Source: Nitrospirillum viridazoti CBAmc
Lineage (GTDB): Bacteria; Pseudomonadota; Alphaproteobacteria; Azospirillales; Azospirillaceae
DNA length: 64,000 nucleotides
Reading direction: 5' to 3'
Assembly (NCBI RefSeq): GCF_000730165.1
Contig: NZ_CP022111.1
Span: 1,550,001 to 1,614,000 of the forward strand
In this document: piece after piece, positions 7,910-17,323 of the stretch
Position numbering within the stretch: the stretch's first letter is position 1
How the letters are laid out: every line of letters starts with the position of its first letter
Notes under the pieces: model-generated
Seen by the model: the letters and a program-made list of their open reading frames with translations, nothing else
Databases searched by the model: none
Told to the model about the DNA's origin: nothing
Position numbers and translations under genes: made by a program

Positions 7910-9327
7910 AACGCCCGGCGTCAGAGGCGGCGGGCGGCGACCTGCCGTCCGACCGGCACCGACATCTGGGCCGGCTGCTGCGCACCACCACCTTCCGCTT
8001 CGCCCTGATTTATCTGGGGCTGTTCATTGGCTCCGTCCTGCTGGTGCTGTGGCTGATCTACTGGTCCACGGCGGGGTTCCTCGCTGGCCAGGCCGACACC
8101 GGCATCCGCGAGGACATGCAGGCCCTGGCCGACCGCTACCGCACCGGGGGCATGGCCAGTCTGGCGGAGGCGGTGAACGAACGCGGCATGGGCAACGCCT
8201 CCTCCATCTACATCCTGTCGGCGGGCTCGGGCGCCACCCTGGCCGGCAACCAGTTCTGGCCCAAGGGCGTGGACGAGGCCGGCTGGGCCAACCTGCCGGT
8301 GAAGGATCCCAGCAGCGGCCAGGTGCGGCCCGGCGACGTGCGCGCCCTGATCGCGGTCCTGCCCGGCGGCTACCGGGTGCTGGTGGGCCGCGACCTGGGC
8401 GAGGTGCGGGTGCTGCGCGAGCGGCTGGAGCGCGTCATCGGCTGGAGCATGGGCCTGGCCCTGGTGCTGGGCCTGGTGGGCGGCCTGGCCATGAGCCGCG
8501 TCTGGCTGCGCCGCCTGGATGGCGTCACCCGCACGGCGGAGGCCATCCGCGAGGGCATGCTGGTCAGCCGCGTGCCCCTGACGGGCAGCGGCGACGAGTT
8601 CGACCAGCTGGCCCACACGCTGAACGCCATGCTGGACCGCATCGAGGCGCTGGTGGCCGGCATCCGCCATGTCAGCCAGGGCATTGCCCACGACCTGCGC
8701 ACCCCCCTCACCCGCCTGCGCACGCGCCTGGAACTGGCCTTGATGCACGACACCGTGGAGAACCCGCGCGAGGTGCTGGAGGCCGCGATCGAGGAGGTGG
8801 ACCATCTGCTGGCCACCTTCCGCGCCCTGCTGGCCATCGCGGAGGTGGAATCCGGCGGCAACCTGCCCATCGCCCCCGTGCCGCTGGACACCCTGGCGCT
8901 CAGCACCGGTGAGTTGTACGACGCGGTGGCGGAGGACCAGGGCATCACCTTCACCATGGCGGTGGAGGCCACCGGCCCGGCCGCCACGGTCCAGGGCAAC
9001 CGCCAGCTGCTGGGCCAGGCGCTGGCCAACCTGCTGGACAACGCCCTGAAATATACGCCCGAGGGTGGCCATGTCAGCCTGACCGTCACCGCCGATGGTC
9101 CATCCCGCGTGAAGGTGACCGTGGCCGACAACGGCCCCGGCATCCCGGCGGAGGACCGCGAGCGGGTGCGCGAGCGCTTCTTCCGCCTGGACCGCGACCA
9201 GGCCCGCCCCGGCAGCGGCCTGGGCCTCAGCCTGGTGGACGCGGTGGCCCAGCGTCACGGCGGCACCCTGGTGCTGGACGACAATGGCCCAGGGCTGAAG
9301 GCCCAACTGCTGCTGCCGGTGGGGTGA
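7906..9327 (+). CDS. Membrane sensor histidine kinase partner of the OmpR-type regulator
   Basis: 473-residue inner-membrane kinase. TM1 is at about residues 32-54, a periplasmic sensor region of about 120 residues follows, and TM2 is near 180-200. After that come a HAMP domain, a HisKA domain with the phospho-acceptor His262 in GIAHDLRTPLTRLR, and a HATPase_c domain. The latter shows the N box (ALANLLDNALKYTPEGG), G1 (VADNGPGIP) and G2 (GSGLGLSLVDAVAQRHGG). The start is GTG 7906, overlapping the regulator stop codon by 4 nt; no ATG fits. The domain order is that of QseC/TctE-like sensors. The signal is not identifiable. The gene ends 27 nt from the stop of the convergent GH38 gene. Confidence 0.92.
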   Translation: MKRPASEAAGGDLPSDRHRHLGRLLRTTTFRFALIYLGLFIGSVLLVLWLIYWSTAGFLAGQADTGIREDMQALADRYRTGGMASLAEAVNERGMGNASSIYILSAGSGATLAGNQFWPKGVDEAGWANLPVKDPSSGQVRPGDVRALIAVLPGGYRVLVGRDLGEVRVLRERLERVIGWSMGLALVLGLVGGLAMSRVWLRRLDGVTRTAEAIREGMLVSRVPLTGSGDEFDQLAHTLNAMLDRIEALVAGIRHVSQGIAHDLRTPLTRLRTRLELALMHDTVENPREVLEAAIEEVDHLLATFRALLAIAEVESGGNLPIAPVPLDTLALSTGELYDAVAEDQGITFTMAVEATGPAATVQGNRQLLGQALANLLDNALKYTPEGGHVSLTVTADGPSRVKVTVADNGPGIPAEDRERVRERFFRLDRDQARPGSGLGLSLVDAVAQRHGGTLVLDDNGPGLKAQLLLPVG

Positions 9328-9354
9328 GGTGTCCCACCCGGAAAACCGGTGGCC

Positions 9355-12066
9355 TCAGCTGAGCTGCAGGGTGGTCAGGGCGTTGGTCATCGTCAGGGTG
9401 ACGGTCCCCCCGCTGAGGCTCACCCCCTGGTCCGGCCCTGTCCATGGCCCCTCCGCCGCCGTGACCGCCACCGCCTGCGACGGCGCCAGGCCGGCCCCCA
9501 GCGTGACGGTCACGTCCTGGGCCTGATTGGCCGGGGAATAGAGCCGCAGCACGACGCTGTCCGAATTGGCGGCGAAGCTGCCGGGTTTGGCGGCGGTCAG
9601 GATGGCGGTACCGGTGGTGACGGCGGCGATGCTGTCCCGCTGGGGCAGGCCGTTGGTGACACCCGTCTGGCTGGGCAGCAAGGCGCCCCGCAGCGGGGTA
9701 TTATAGGACAGCGCCTCCTGCAAGGGCGCGCCGCTGTCCGGTGTGCCCAGCCCCCCCGGCACACGCAGGGCGTACGCCAGGGTATGGGCTCCGGTATCCG
9801 TCCCGCTGGCGCCGTGGCCGCCGCTGGTGGGCGTGTTGCGCATCAGGCAGCCGACCAGCGCGCCGTCCGCGTCATGGGCCCAGGCCGGAATGCCGCCGTG
9901 GTAGAGGGCCGCCAGCGTGTCACCGGCCTGATCCTGGGGCAGCACGAAGTTGTGGGTGGCCTGGAAGGTGGGCGGCCCCCAGAAGGGCTGGCCGGCATCG
10001 GTGCGCAGGGGCTGTTGCGTGGTCCAGTGATAGGGCGTGCCGTGCACCAGGCCGGTCACCGCCGCCGACAACGGGAAGCGGGCCATGACGGAATAGCCGG
10101 ACGGCGCCTGGCCCGTGGTCACCATGCGCAGGAACGGCTCTCCCGCCACCAGCTCATAGTCGCGGGTGTAGCGGATCGTCGTCCCATTCACCGCGTACGC
10201 CACGACGGTGCGCAGCCTGACCCGCACGGGGCCCGTCTCCAGCACCACGGCACCCAAGCAGGCGCCGGTGGTGGTGGTGGCGACGTCCGTATCGGGGTGG
10301 AAGGGGTAGGTCCCATCGACATATTCGTTGCCGAACTGGTAGAGCCCGCCCTGGTCGACATAGAAGGTCATGTCGTTGCCGGTGCCCGAGAGGATGTCGG
10401 TGCTGGTCGACTGGTCGACCAACGATTCCACACCCCAGTTGGCGGCGGGCGAGATGGTGGCGATCAGATAATCGTTCTGCAGCACGTAACCGCCGCCGCT
10501 GGTGGCCGGCGTGATGCTGACGGGGGGCGTGCCCTTCGTCCCAGCCCCGCTGGAGAAGCCGGCGGACAGGCTGCCGCTGGCGTCATAGCCCAGGCTGTCG
10601 ACCGTGGCGATGAACAGCATCTCCCCCTCCGAGGAGATCTGGGCCGCGCTCTGCTTGCCCTCGAAGGTGACCTGGTCCAGGCCGGGCACGGCCACGTCGG
10701 ATATGGCGACCAGGCCCGTGCGGGCGAAACCCAGGGAATTGGCCACCAGCACGGGATACTTATCCTCGCTGGGCGCCATCATGGAGGCCAAGGCGTTCAG
10801 GGCCGTGGCACGCAGACCGGCCGCCGTGCCCGCCACACCACGCAGCAGGGGCAACTGTTCGGTGGCGTAGACGGCATCGTTGGCGGTGCCGCAGATATAA
10901 TCATGGTGCGTGCTGGGCAGGAAGGCCATCCAGGCCGCCGCCAGATCGTCCCAGAAACCGGTGGGCAGGGCGTTGTTGTAGGTGGTGTCGCTGGGCCGGG
11001 TCAGCAGCCCGAACACCTCGGCCGCCACCAGCGCGCGCAGCGCCCGGTTGTGCAGCGTCTTCAGCGCCATGCGGCTGGCGTAATAGCCGGTCCAATACGG
11101 TGTGCCGTTGTAGGGCGCCAGCAGGGGCAGGGGATAGTCGGCCTGGTTCTGCTGCAACTGGGTGATGAAGGTGTCGAAGGTCCCCAGCGTCACCTGCGTG
11201 TTGGTCGCCTGGGCGCCGCCGCCGAACACCTGGTTGTCGTTCCACTGGGTGACGGCCGCCTGCAGCCCCGTCAGCGGCGTGCTGAAATCGTTGTCGATGG
11301 GGATGTAAAGGTAGGGGGTGGCCGCGGCACCGTACTGGACCGGGTCGCTGTCCTGGGTCGGCAGGTAGGCGTTGGTGAACAGCGAGATTTGAGAGGCCTG
11401 GGCGGGACTGCCCAATTGGTTGCCGAAGGCGTAACTGTCGGGCATCCAGTGCGTGATGGCGGTCGACCCGTCCGAAGCCTGCCAGGTGAAGTCGAAATGA
11501 GTGGCCGGCCAGTCCTGGCCGGCGGGCGATTGGGTCGGGTCGGGCACCGGGCAGGTGCTGTTACTTCCCGGCAGGCGGGAGAAACCGATACCGGTGAAGC
11601 CCAGCGCCTGGGTCAGCACGGGCAGTTCCGGATCCTGGCCGAAATCATCCGGGATCCAGCAGTGCGGCTTGGGCGTGATGAAGGGAAGCGCCTGTGACAG
11701 CCACACATGGCCCACGAGGTAGTTGCGCAGAAAGGCTTCCCCCGCGCAGACCAGGCAATCCGGCGAGGTGATGCCGCCGCCCAATACCTGGAAAGTGTCG
11801 CCGCTCTTTAGCACCTGCTGCAGCGCGCTGACCTGGTCCGGCGAAACGTCGATGTAGCGCTTGAAATACCCCATCTCGCAGATGGTGTAATAATAGGTGA
11901 CGTCATCGACCGTGGGGGCGGACACGTTGGCGATGGCCTGGTCCAGGATGGCTTTCACCCCTTGTCCATACTTGTAGTACCAGAAGTTCTGCTCGAAGGT
12001 GTAAAGCCAGTCCCAGTCCAGGTGGGCGGACTGGTCCAGATATAGAGTATAGGGCGAAATCGACAT
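9355..12066 (-). CDS. Glycoside hydrolase family 38 (alpha-mannosidase-like)
   Basis: 903-residue protein with the GH38 hallmarks, predicted to remove alpha-linked mannose. The zinc motif is HLDWDW (H15, D17). The nucleophile region is WIPDDFGQDPELP, with D140 aligned to the catalytic Asp of DPFG. The third zinc site HHDYICGT lies at 387-394. A further family motif, YWTGYYASR, lies at about 324-332. The long C-terminal half is beta-rich, as in the family. No signal peptide is visible, which suggests a cytoplasmic enzyme acting on imported oligosaccharide. ATG 12066 is chosen because the family begins just before the zinc motif. It is an isolated gene with no sugar transporter beside it. The substrate is unknown. 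Confidence 0.85.
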   Translation of the reverse strand: MSISPYTLYLDQSAHLDWDWLYTFEQNFWYYKYGQGVKAILDQAIANVSAPTVDDVTYYYTICEMGYFKRYIDVSPDQVSALQQVLKSGDTFQVLGGGITSPDCLVCAGEAFLRNYLVGHVWLSQALPFITPKPHCWIPDDFGQDPELPVLTQALGFTGIGFSRLPGSNSTCPVPDPTQSPAGQDWPATHFDFTWQASDGSTAITHWMPDSYAFGNQLGSPAQASQISLFTNAYLPTQDSDPVQYGAAATPYLYIPIDNDFSTPLTGLQAAVTQWNDNQVFGGGAQATNTQVTLGTFDTFITQLQQNQADYPLPLLAPYNGTPYWTGYYASRMALKTLHNRALRALVAAEVFGLLTRPSDTTYNNALPTGFWDDLAAAWMAFLPSTHHDYICGTANDAVYATEQLPLLRGVAGTAAGLRATALNALASMMAPSEDKYPVLVANSLGFARTGLVAISDVAVPGLDQVTFEGKQSAAQISSEGEMLFIATVDSLGYDASGSLSAGFSSGAGTKGTPPVSITPATSGGGYVLQNDYLIATISPAANWGVESLVDQSTSTDILSGTGNDMTFYVDQGGLYQFGNEYVDGTYPFHPDTDVATTTTGACLGAVVLETGPVRVRLRTVVAYAVNGTTIRYTRDYELVAGEPFLRMVTTGQAPSGYSVMARFPLSAAVTGLVHGTPYHWTTQQPLRTDAGQPFWGPPTFQATHNFVLPQDQAGDTLAALYHGGIPAWAHDADGALVGCLMRNTPTSGGHGASGTDTGAHTLAYALRVPGGLGTPDSGAPLQEALSYNTPLRGALLPSQTGVTNGLPQRDSIAAVTTGTAILTAAKPGSFAANSDSVVLRLYSPANQAQDVTVTLGAGLAPSQAVAVTAAEGPWTGPDQGVSLSGGTVTLTMTNALTTLQLS

Positions 12067-12551
12067 GGGGCCTCCACCGCCAAAACGGCGCCCTCTTCGG
12101 GGCATCTGACCCTGATCAGCAGACCACAACCCAGAGTCGATATTCTGCTAATTTATTGCAGCTCTACCTTCAGGGTATCCAGCGTCGCCGCACCGAACCG
12201 CACCCTGCCCGGCCGGCGTACCCAATAAACGCTACCCCGTTTCCCGGAACGATATCATGAGCGACGCGGCCCGCATCATCGACCTATACCGGCGCCACGG
12301 CCTGGCGTGGGAGGCCCCTGGCTGGACCGCTTCCTTGCCCTGGCGCCGTCTGGACCGATATTGAATCTGGGGTGCGACCAGGGTGGCGCTGGGCCATCGC
12401 GTCCACCAGGCTGGGGCTGCTGCTGTCGGTGGTTAATTCACTGAACTGACGCTATCCGTTCGCGCGCCCCTTTTTAGGTACTCCATTAAGCATCGCTTCA
12501 GAGTCCAGGCCGCAGAATTCCGCGAATGAATATTCGAGGGACCGTCCTGCG
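12067..12551. other. Intergenic region with methyltransferase gene remnant
   Basis: It holds the upstream region of the GH38 gene (minus strand), then the degraded 5' copy of a methyltransferase gene described separately, then about 170 nt before the chemoreceptor start. I found no clear promoter. Confidence 0.5.
12257..12382 (+). pseudogene. Truncated 5' fragment of a SAM-dependent methyltransferase gene
   Basis: Closely matches the first part of the intact methyltransferase gene beginning at 14236. The shared codons spell DLYRRHGLAWEA and then PW/PGW-type sequence. The fragment lacks exactly the 43 nt found at 14299-14341 of the intact copy, between short AGGCC repeats. That deletion shifts the frame, and a stop follows after 35 codons at 12362-12364. 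Similarity fades after the codons for the SAM-binding LDLGC region. It has the same orientation as the intact gene, with the chemoreceptor gene between them. It is a relic of a duplication and is not expected to be functional. Confidence 0.82.
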
Positions 12552-14147
12552 ATGCTGAATGACGTGAAGATTGGGGTTCGCCTCACTCTCCTGGTGGGTT
12601 GCTTGGCGCTTGTCGCCGTCTTGACCGGCTTCATGGGTCTGCGCGGGGCCTGGACCGCCAACCAGGACCTTAAGAGCGTTTACGAGGACCGCACGGTCGC
12701 GCTGGCCGACCTGACCGCCGTTCAGGACAACCTGTACCGGCTGCGCGCGGCGCGCGGCGCCGGCACGACCACCGCCGGCGCCGACAAGGGTTTGGACGCG
12801 GCCTGGTCCCACTACATGTCGACTTACCTGACGCCGGAAGAAGCCGGCCTGGCGCGGGCGTTCGAGCCGGCCTACACCGCGTATCGGCAACTGGCCGGTG
12901 GCGACACCCAGGACCGGGAGGCCTTTGATCGGGTGATGGAGCGGCTGGCGCCGCTGACCGCCCTGCAGGTCAACGAAGCGAAACGGATTTTCGACGAGTC
13001 GGTGGCGCGCTTCAGCCGCACCATGATCCTGACCGTCGGCGTCAGCGCGCTCGGCATCGTCGGCGGCATCATCCTCGCGCTTATCGTCGTCCGGTCCGTG
13101 ACCGGGGGCATCAGCGGCATTATCACCGTCATGTCCCGCTTGACGGCCGGCGACACGACCGTAGAAGTGCGGGGGCTGGGCCGCCAGGACGAGATCGGCG
13201 ACCTGGCCCAGGCCGCCGAGGCGTTCAAGCAAAGCACCCTGCGCGTCCGCGCCATGGAAGAGGCCGCGGCACGCGAAAAGCAGGAGGCCGAGGCGCGGCG
13301 CAAGGCGGCGCTGCTGGGCATGGCGTCCCGTTTCGAAAGCTCCGTCAAGGGGGTGGTCGACGCCGTGGCGGGCGCCGCCACGGAAATGCAGGCCGCGGCC
13401 CAGACCATGGCCGCCACCGCCAAGGAAACCAGCCGCCAGTCGCAGACGGTGGCCGGCGCCGCCGATGCCGCCGCCGCCAACGTCAACACCGTCGCCAGCG
13501 CGACCGAGGAACTGTCGGCTTCGATCGGCGAGATCAGCCGTCAGGTGGCCCGGTCCTCGACCGTGGCATCGGCGGCCGTCGCCACCACCGACGAGACGGT
13601 CGGAACGGTCACCACCTTAAAGGGCTCCGCCGCCGACATCAGCGCCGTGGTGGCCTTGATCAGCGAGATCGCCAGCCAGACCAATCTGCTTGCGCTGAAT
13701 GCGACCATCGAGGCCGCCCGCGCGGGCGAGGCGGGCAAGGGGTTCGCGGTCGTCGCCAGCGAGGTCAAGGCCCTGGCGACCCAAACCGCGAGGGCCACCG
13801 AGGAGGTCGCGACACGCGTCAGCGACATCCAGCGCGCCTCCAACGCGGCCGGCCAATCCATATCCGCCATCGCCGACACCATCGGGGAGATCAGCGGCAT
13901 CGCCGCCGCGATTTCGGCTGCCGTCGACCAGCAGAGCGCCGCGGCGAACGACATCGCCGGAAGCATCACCCAAGCCGCCGCCGGCACCAGCGAGGTGTCC
14001 AGCACCATCGCCAGCGTCACCCAAGCCGCCGGGGAAACCGGGGCCGCCGCCACGCAGGTGCTGGCCGCCGCGCACAGCCTGTCGACCGAGTCCGAGCATC
14101 TGCGGCGGGAGGTGGCGGAGTTCCTGGCGACGGTGCGCGCCGCCTGA
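12552..14147 (+). CDS. Methyl-accepting chemotaxis protein
   Basis: 531-residue transmembrane chemoreceptor. TM1 is at about residues 10-31, a mostly helical periplasmic domain spans about 32-155 (four-helix-bundle size), and TM2 is at about 156-180. A HAMP domain (about 180-235) and a long cytoplasmic coiled coil follow. The kinase-control hairpin tip is conserved ([20 protein letters not shown]). It passes signals to CheA/CheW. No C-terminal CheR-binding pentapeptide is present. The ligand is not predictable. No che genes lie in the window, so it works with a distant array. It lies between a broken and an intact copy of a methyltransferase gene start. Confidence 0.93.
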   Translation: MLNDVKIGVRLTLLVGCLALVAVLTGFMGLRGAWTANQDLKSVYEDRTVALADLTAVQDNLYRLRAARGAGTTTAGADKGLDAAWSHYMSTYLTPEEAGLARAFEPAYTAYRQLAGGDTQDREAFDRVMERLAPLTALQVNEAKRIFDESVARFSRTMILTVGVSALGIVGGIILALIVVRSVTGGISGIITVMSRLTAGDTTVEVRGLGRQDEIGDLAQAAEAFKQSTLRVRAMEEAAAREKQEAEARRKAALLGMASRFESSVKGVVDAVAGAATEMQAAAQTMAATAKETSRQSQTVAGAADAAAANVNTVASATEELSASIGEISRQVARSSTVASAAVATTDETVGTVTTLKGSAADISAVVALISEIASQTNLLALNATIEAARAGEAGKGFAVVASEVKALATQTARATEEVATRVSDIQRASNAAGQSISAIADTIGEISGIAAAISAAVDQQSAAANDIAGSITQAAAGTSEVSSTIASVTQAAGETGAAATQVLAAAHSLSTESEHLRREVAEFLATVRAA

Positions 14148-14235
14148 CCGGCACCGGTGCCCTTGTGCCGCCGCCCCGCTTGGCCTATCGCTGGATGGGC
14201 CAGGATGGAAACAGGCCGCACCAAGGATTTGCCCC

Positions 14236-14850
14236 GTGGACGACGACGCCGACCGCATCATCGACCTGTACCGGCGCCACGGCCTGGCGTGGGAGGCCGA
14301 CCGTCAGGCCGCCCAGCGCCGCCGCCCCCACATGGAAGGCCCCTGGCTAGACCGCTTCGTGGCCCTGGCGCCGCCTGGACCTATATTGGATCTGGGCTGC
14401 GGCGGTGGCGACCCCATGGCCACCTACCTGGTGGCGCGGGGCCGCGCCGTCACCGGCGTGGACGCTGCCCCCGCCCTGTTGGACCTGGCCCGCGTCCGCA
14501 TGCCGGAGCAGGACTGGCGCCTGGCCGACATGCGCGGCCTGGATCTGGGCCGGCGCTACGCCGGCATCCTGGCATGGAACAGCTTCTTCCACCTGGATTT
14601 CGACGACCAGCGCGCCCTGTTCGCCGTATTCCAACGACACGCCCTGCCCGGTGCGGCCTTGATGTTCACCAGCGGCCCCCGCCACGGCGTGGCCATGGGA
14701 GACTACGCCGGCGAGCCGCTATACCACGCCAGCCTGGACCCGGCCGAATACCGCGTCCTGCTGGACGCGCACGGCTTCGATGTCGTGGAGTACCGCGCCG
14801 AGGACCCGGACTGCGGCCGGCACACCGTGTGGTTGGCGCGGGGGAGATGA
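14236..14850 (+). CDS. Class I SAM-dependent methyltransferase
   Basis: 204-residue methyltransferase with the Rossmann-type SAM-binding motif I (ILDLGCGGGDP, about residues 49-59), the acidic end of strand 2 (VTGVDAAPALL) and a motif II-like region (YAGILAWNSFFHLDFDD). GTG 14236 is chosen because the conserved region (DRIIDLYRRHG) begins right after it and the duplicated fragment upstream starts at the equivalent codon. The substrate is unknown; the fold resembles small-molecule (UbiE/Tam-like) enzymes. It lies 88 nt after the chemoreceptor stop and is convergent with the transporter gene that follows. Confidence 0.82.
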   Translation: MDDDADRIIDLYRRHGLAWEADRQAAQRRRPHMEGPWLDRFVALAPPGPILDLGCGGGDPMATYLVARGRAVTGVDAAPALLDLARVRMPEQDWRLADMRGLDLGRRYAGILAWNSFFHLDFDDQRALFAVFQRHALPGAALMFTSGPRHGVAMGDYAGEPLYHASLDPAEYRVLLDAHGFDVVEYRAEDPDCGRHTVWLARGR

Positions 14851-14860
14851 CACCGCCCCC

Positions 14861-16162
14861 TCATCCCTCCGCGTGCTGCTTGGCGAAGCGCGTGCTGACC
14901 GGCACGGCCACCAGGCCGCAGAACGCGGCCGCCGACAGCCACAGGCCCGGCATGGCGGCGTTGCCGCCGTGCTTCACCAGATAGGTGCTGACGAAGGGGG
15001 TGAAGCCGCCGGCCGCGGTGGCCAGGCTGTAGGCGAGCGAAAAGCCCGCCGTGCGCACGGCGGCGGGCACGATCTCGGTCAGGTAGACCACCATGGCGCC
15101 GTTGTAACAGGCGTAGAGGAAGGACAGCCACAGCTCCACGCCCAGCAGGCGGCCGAAGCTGGGCGCGTCGGCCAGCCAGCTCAAGGCCGGGTAGGCGGTG
15201 GCCAGCGCCAGCACGGTGCAGGCTACAAGGATGGGCCGGCGCCCCACCCGGTCGGACAGCGCGCCCGACAGGGGCAGCCACAGCAGGTTGCTGGCGCCCA
15301 CGGCCAGGGTCACCAGCAGGGCGTCCATGTCGCTGAGGTGCAGGGCGTCGCGGCCGAAGGTGGGGGTGTAGGCGGTGATGAAATAGAAGGACACGGTGGT
15401 CATCAGCACCAGGCCCACGCCCGTCAGCACCACCCCCCAGTTGGCCGCCACGGAGGCCAGGATCTCCCCCACCGTGGGCCGGTGCTTGCGCGCCAGGAAA
15501 ACCTCCGTCTCGGTCAGGGACCGGCGGATATGGAACAGGAAGGGCACGATCAGGCAGCCCACCACCAGGGGGATACGCCATCCCCAGGCCTGCATGGTGT
15601 CGGGCGGAAGGTAGAAGGTCAGCGCCACGCCGATCAGCGCCGCCACCATGACCGCCACCTGCTGGCTGGCCGACTGCCAGCTGACGTAGAAGCCCTTGCG
15701 GCCCGGCGTCGCGATTTCCGACAGATAGACGGAGACGCCGCCCAGTTCCACCCCCGCCGACAGGCCCTGCACCAGACGGCCCAGCAGCACCAGCAGGGGC
15801 GACAACAGGCCGATGGTGGCGTAGCCCGGCATGAGCGCGATGGTGATGGTGCCCACCGACATCAGGCCCAGGGTCAGCAGCAGACCGTCGCGCCGCCCCT
15901 TGCGGTCGATATAGGCGCCCAGCGCCAGGGCGCCGATGGGTCGCATGAGGAACCCGGCGCCGAAGGTGGCGAAGGTCAGCAGCAGGCCGGCGGTGTCGCT
16001 GCCCTTGGGGAAATAGGCGCGGCTGATGGCGCCGGCGAAATAGCCGAACACCATGAAATCGTACATTTCCAGGAAGTTGCCGCTGGCGACCCGCACCACC
16101 GTCATCACCTGGTGCCACCGCTCTCGGGACACCGCGACGGCCGGCATCACATCCTGAGTCAT
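14861..16162 (-). CDS. MFS transporter, metabolite:H+ symporter (citrate/ProP-like)
   Basis: 433-residue, 12-helix major facilitator permease of the MHS group, which imports organic acids or osmolytes such as citrate, tricarballylate or proline/betaine with protons. Helix 1 carries [16 protein letters not shown]. The loop 2-3 signature DRKGRRDGL follows [16 protein letters not shown]. The region [22 protein letters not shown] is typical of citrate and tricarballylate carriers. The start is put at Met of MTQDVMPA, 12 nt inside the longest frame. Substrate assignment within MHS is uncertain; a citrate-type acid is my best guess. Its position downstream of the protease pair, about 90 nt away, does not help. 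Confidence 0.85.
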   Translation of the reverse strand: MTQDVMPAVAVSRERWHQVMTVVRVASGNFLEMYDFMVFGYFAGAISRAYFPKGSDTAGLLLTFATFGAGFLMRPIGALALGAYIDRKGRRDGLLLTLGLMSVGTITIALMPGYATIGLLSPLLVLLGRLVQGLSAGVELGGVSVYLSEIATPGRKGFYVSWQSASQQVAVMVAALIGVALTFYLPPDTMQAWGWRIPLVVGCLIVPFLFHIRRSLTETEVFLARKHRPTVGEILASVAANWGVVLTGVGLVLMTTVSFYFITAYTPTFGRDALHLSDMDALLVTLAVGASNLLWLPLSGALSDRVGRRPILVACTVLALATAYPALSWLADAPSFGRLLGVELWLSFLYACYNGAMVVYLTEIVPAAVRTAGFSLAYSLATAAGGFTPFVSTYLVKHGGNAAMPGLWLSAAAFCGLVAVPVSTRFAKQHAEG

Positions 16163-16252
16163 ATTTCCACCCAACTGTTATTCCACCATCCCTTCGCGAC
16201 ATCACCCTGCCACGGCAGGCACGAGGTCGCCAGGGGACTGTCCAGATGGGTA

Positions 16253-17323
16253 TCAATCGCCGGCGGCGGGATCGCGTTCCGGTTCGGGCGGCGGGCCGCC
16301 GGGGGCCGGTTCGGGCGGTGGGCCGCCGGGGGCCTGTTTTGTGAACGGCGTGAAGATGGGGCCCCGGTTCGCCGCCCCCGGTTCATCCAGCAGCGTGAGA
16401 TAGGCGCGGCCGCGGCTGTTGGCCAGGTAGATGTGATGGGCGCGGATGAAATCCAGGCCCAGCAGCATGCCGTGGAAATCCGCGCGCTGCACATCCTCAC
16501 AGCCGCCGAAATCACCCACGCGCAGACGGACCGGGCGCAGCACCTCGTCGCCCACGGTGAAGCGGTCGAAGGTGCCGATCCAGGTGGGCACAGCCTTCTT
16601 GCCGATGCCGTGGCTGTCGGCCCCGGCCACAACGCCGGGGTCCGTCTCGTGTACCCCGGCCAGGTGGGCGACACAGGCCTGGACGCTGCTGCTGGGCGCG
16701 CCCGTGTCCAGTTTGGCCCAGAATTCATAGCCGTTCAGGGCGACACGCAATTCGTTGCCGATGCGCCGCCCCTGAGGCAGGCGCATCGGCACCTCGGCAT
16801 AATGGTCCGACCAATAGGCCAGCGGCACATCCTCGCAATTCTCCGGGCGCAGCATGCGGACCATGCCATGAGCCACGTCCAGCTCCAGATCTGCCTGGCT
16901 GAAGAAGTCCTGGCCCAGCAGGAGGTCCGTGTTGGGGCCCAAATCTTTGTCCAGGATCTGCATATTCATGGCGTCGGCCCGCCAGTCGCCGATGGTCAGC
17001 GAGCGTACCGGCACCGACCCCATGGCCGCCGTCCCGCCGATGCCCTTGCCGTGGCCTAGCGAAGCCAGCAGCTGGGGATCCAGCTCCAGGCGGCGGGCGG
17101 CCGCCAGGGGAATCAGGGTCTTGTAGGACCCGGTGTCGAGGATGATGCGGATAGGCTTGCCGTTGATTGTGCCCTCGGCCACCACCCGCCCGCCTTCCAG
17201 GCGCACCGGCAGTTCCATTACCTTGGCAAGGCCGCAGCGGCCCGCATCTGCGGCCAGGGCCGGCAAGGGAGCGGCGAGAATGCCTGCCAGAAGGGCCGCC
17301 AACCGTATCCCGGTCTTCCTCAA
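16253..17323 (-). CDS. Secreted two-lobed aspartic protease-like protein (paralogue 2)
   Basis: 356-residue exported protein with retropepsin-type folds. A signal peptide spans residues 1-25 (cleavage near ALAAD). Lobe 1 has ILDTGS (D63) and lobe 2 has KLDTGA (D206), each followed by a second strand-like half and the family motif PLAYWSDHYAEVP in between. Both catalytic Asp-Thr-Gly triplets are intact, so the protein could act as a single-chain pepsin-like enzyme. The C terminus has two GGPPPEP repeats and is Pro-rich. Translation starts at TTG 17323, overlapping the upstream stop codon (TTGA), which fits the signal peptide exactly. It is a tandem paralogue of the upstream gene. The substrate is unknown. 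Confidence 0.8.
   Translation of the reverse strand: MRKTGIRLAALLAGILAAPLPALAADAGRCGLAKVMELPVRLEGGRVVAEGTINGKPIRIILDTGSYKTLIPLAAARRLELDPQLLASLGHGKGIGGTAAMGSVPVRSLTIGDWRADAMNMQILDKDLGPNTDLLLGQDFFSQADLELDVAHGMVRMLRPENCEDVPLAYWSDHYAEVPMRLPQGRRIGNELRVALNGYEFWAKLDTGAPSSSVQACVAHLAGVHETDPGVVAGADSHGIGKKAVPTWIGTFDRFTVGDEVLRPVRLRVGDFGGCEDVQRADFHGMLLGLDFIRAHHIYLANSRGRAYLTLLDEPGAANRGPIFTPFTKQAPGGPPPEPAPGGPPPEPERDPAAGD

Noticed and set aside
9349-11697. Long plus-strand open frame opposite the GH38 gene
   Set aside because: Composition is that of an antisense shadow, and the opposite strand has all GH38 motifs.
14780-17059. Long plus-strand open frame across the transporter and protease genes
   Set aside because: Crosses several real genes, has no family sequence, and is rich in His and Gln like other shadows.
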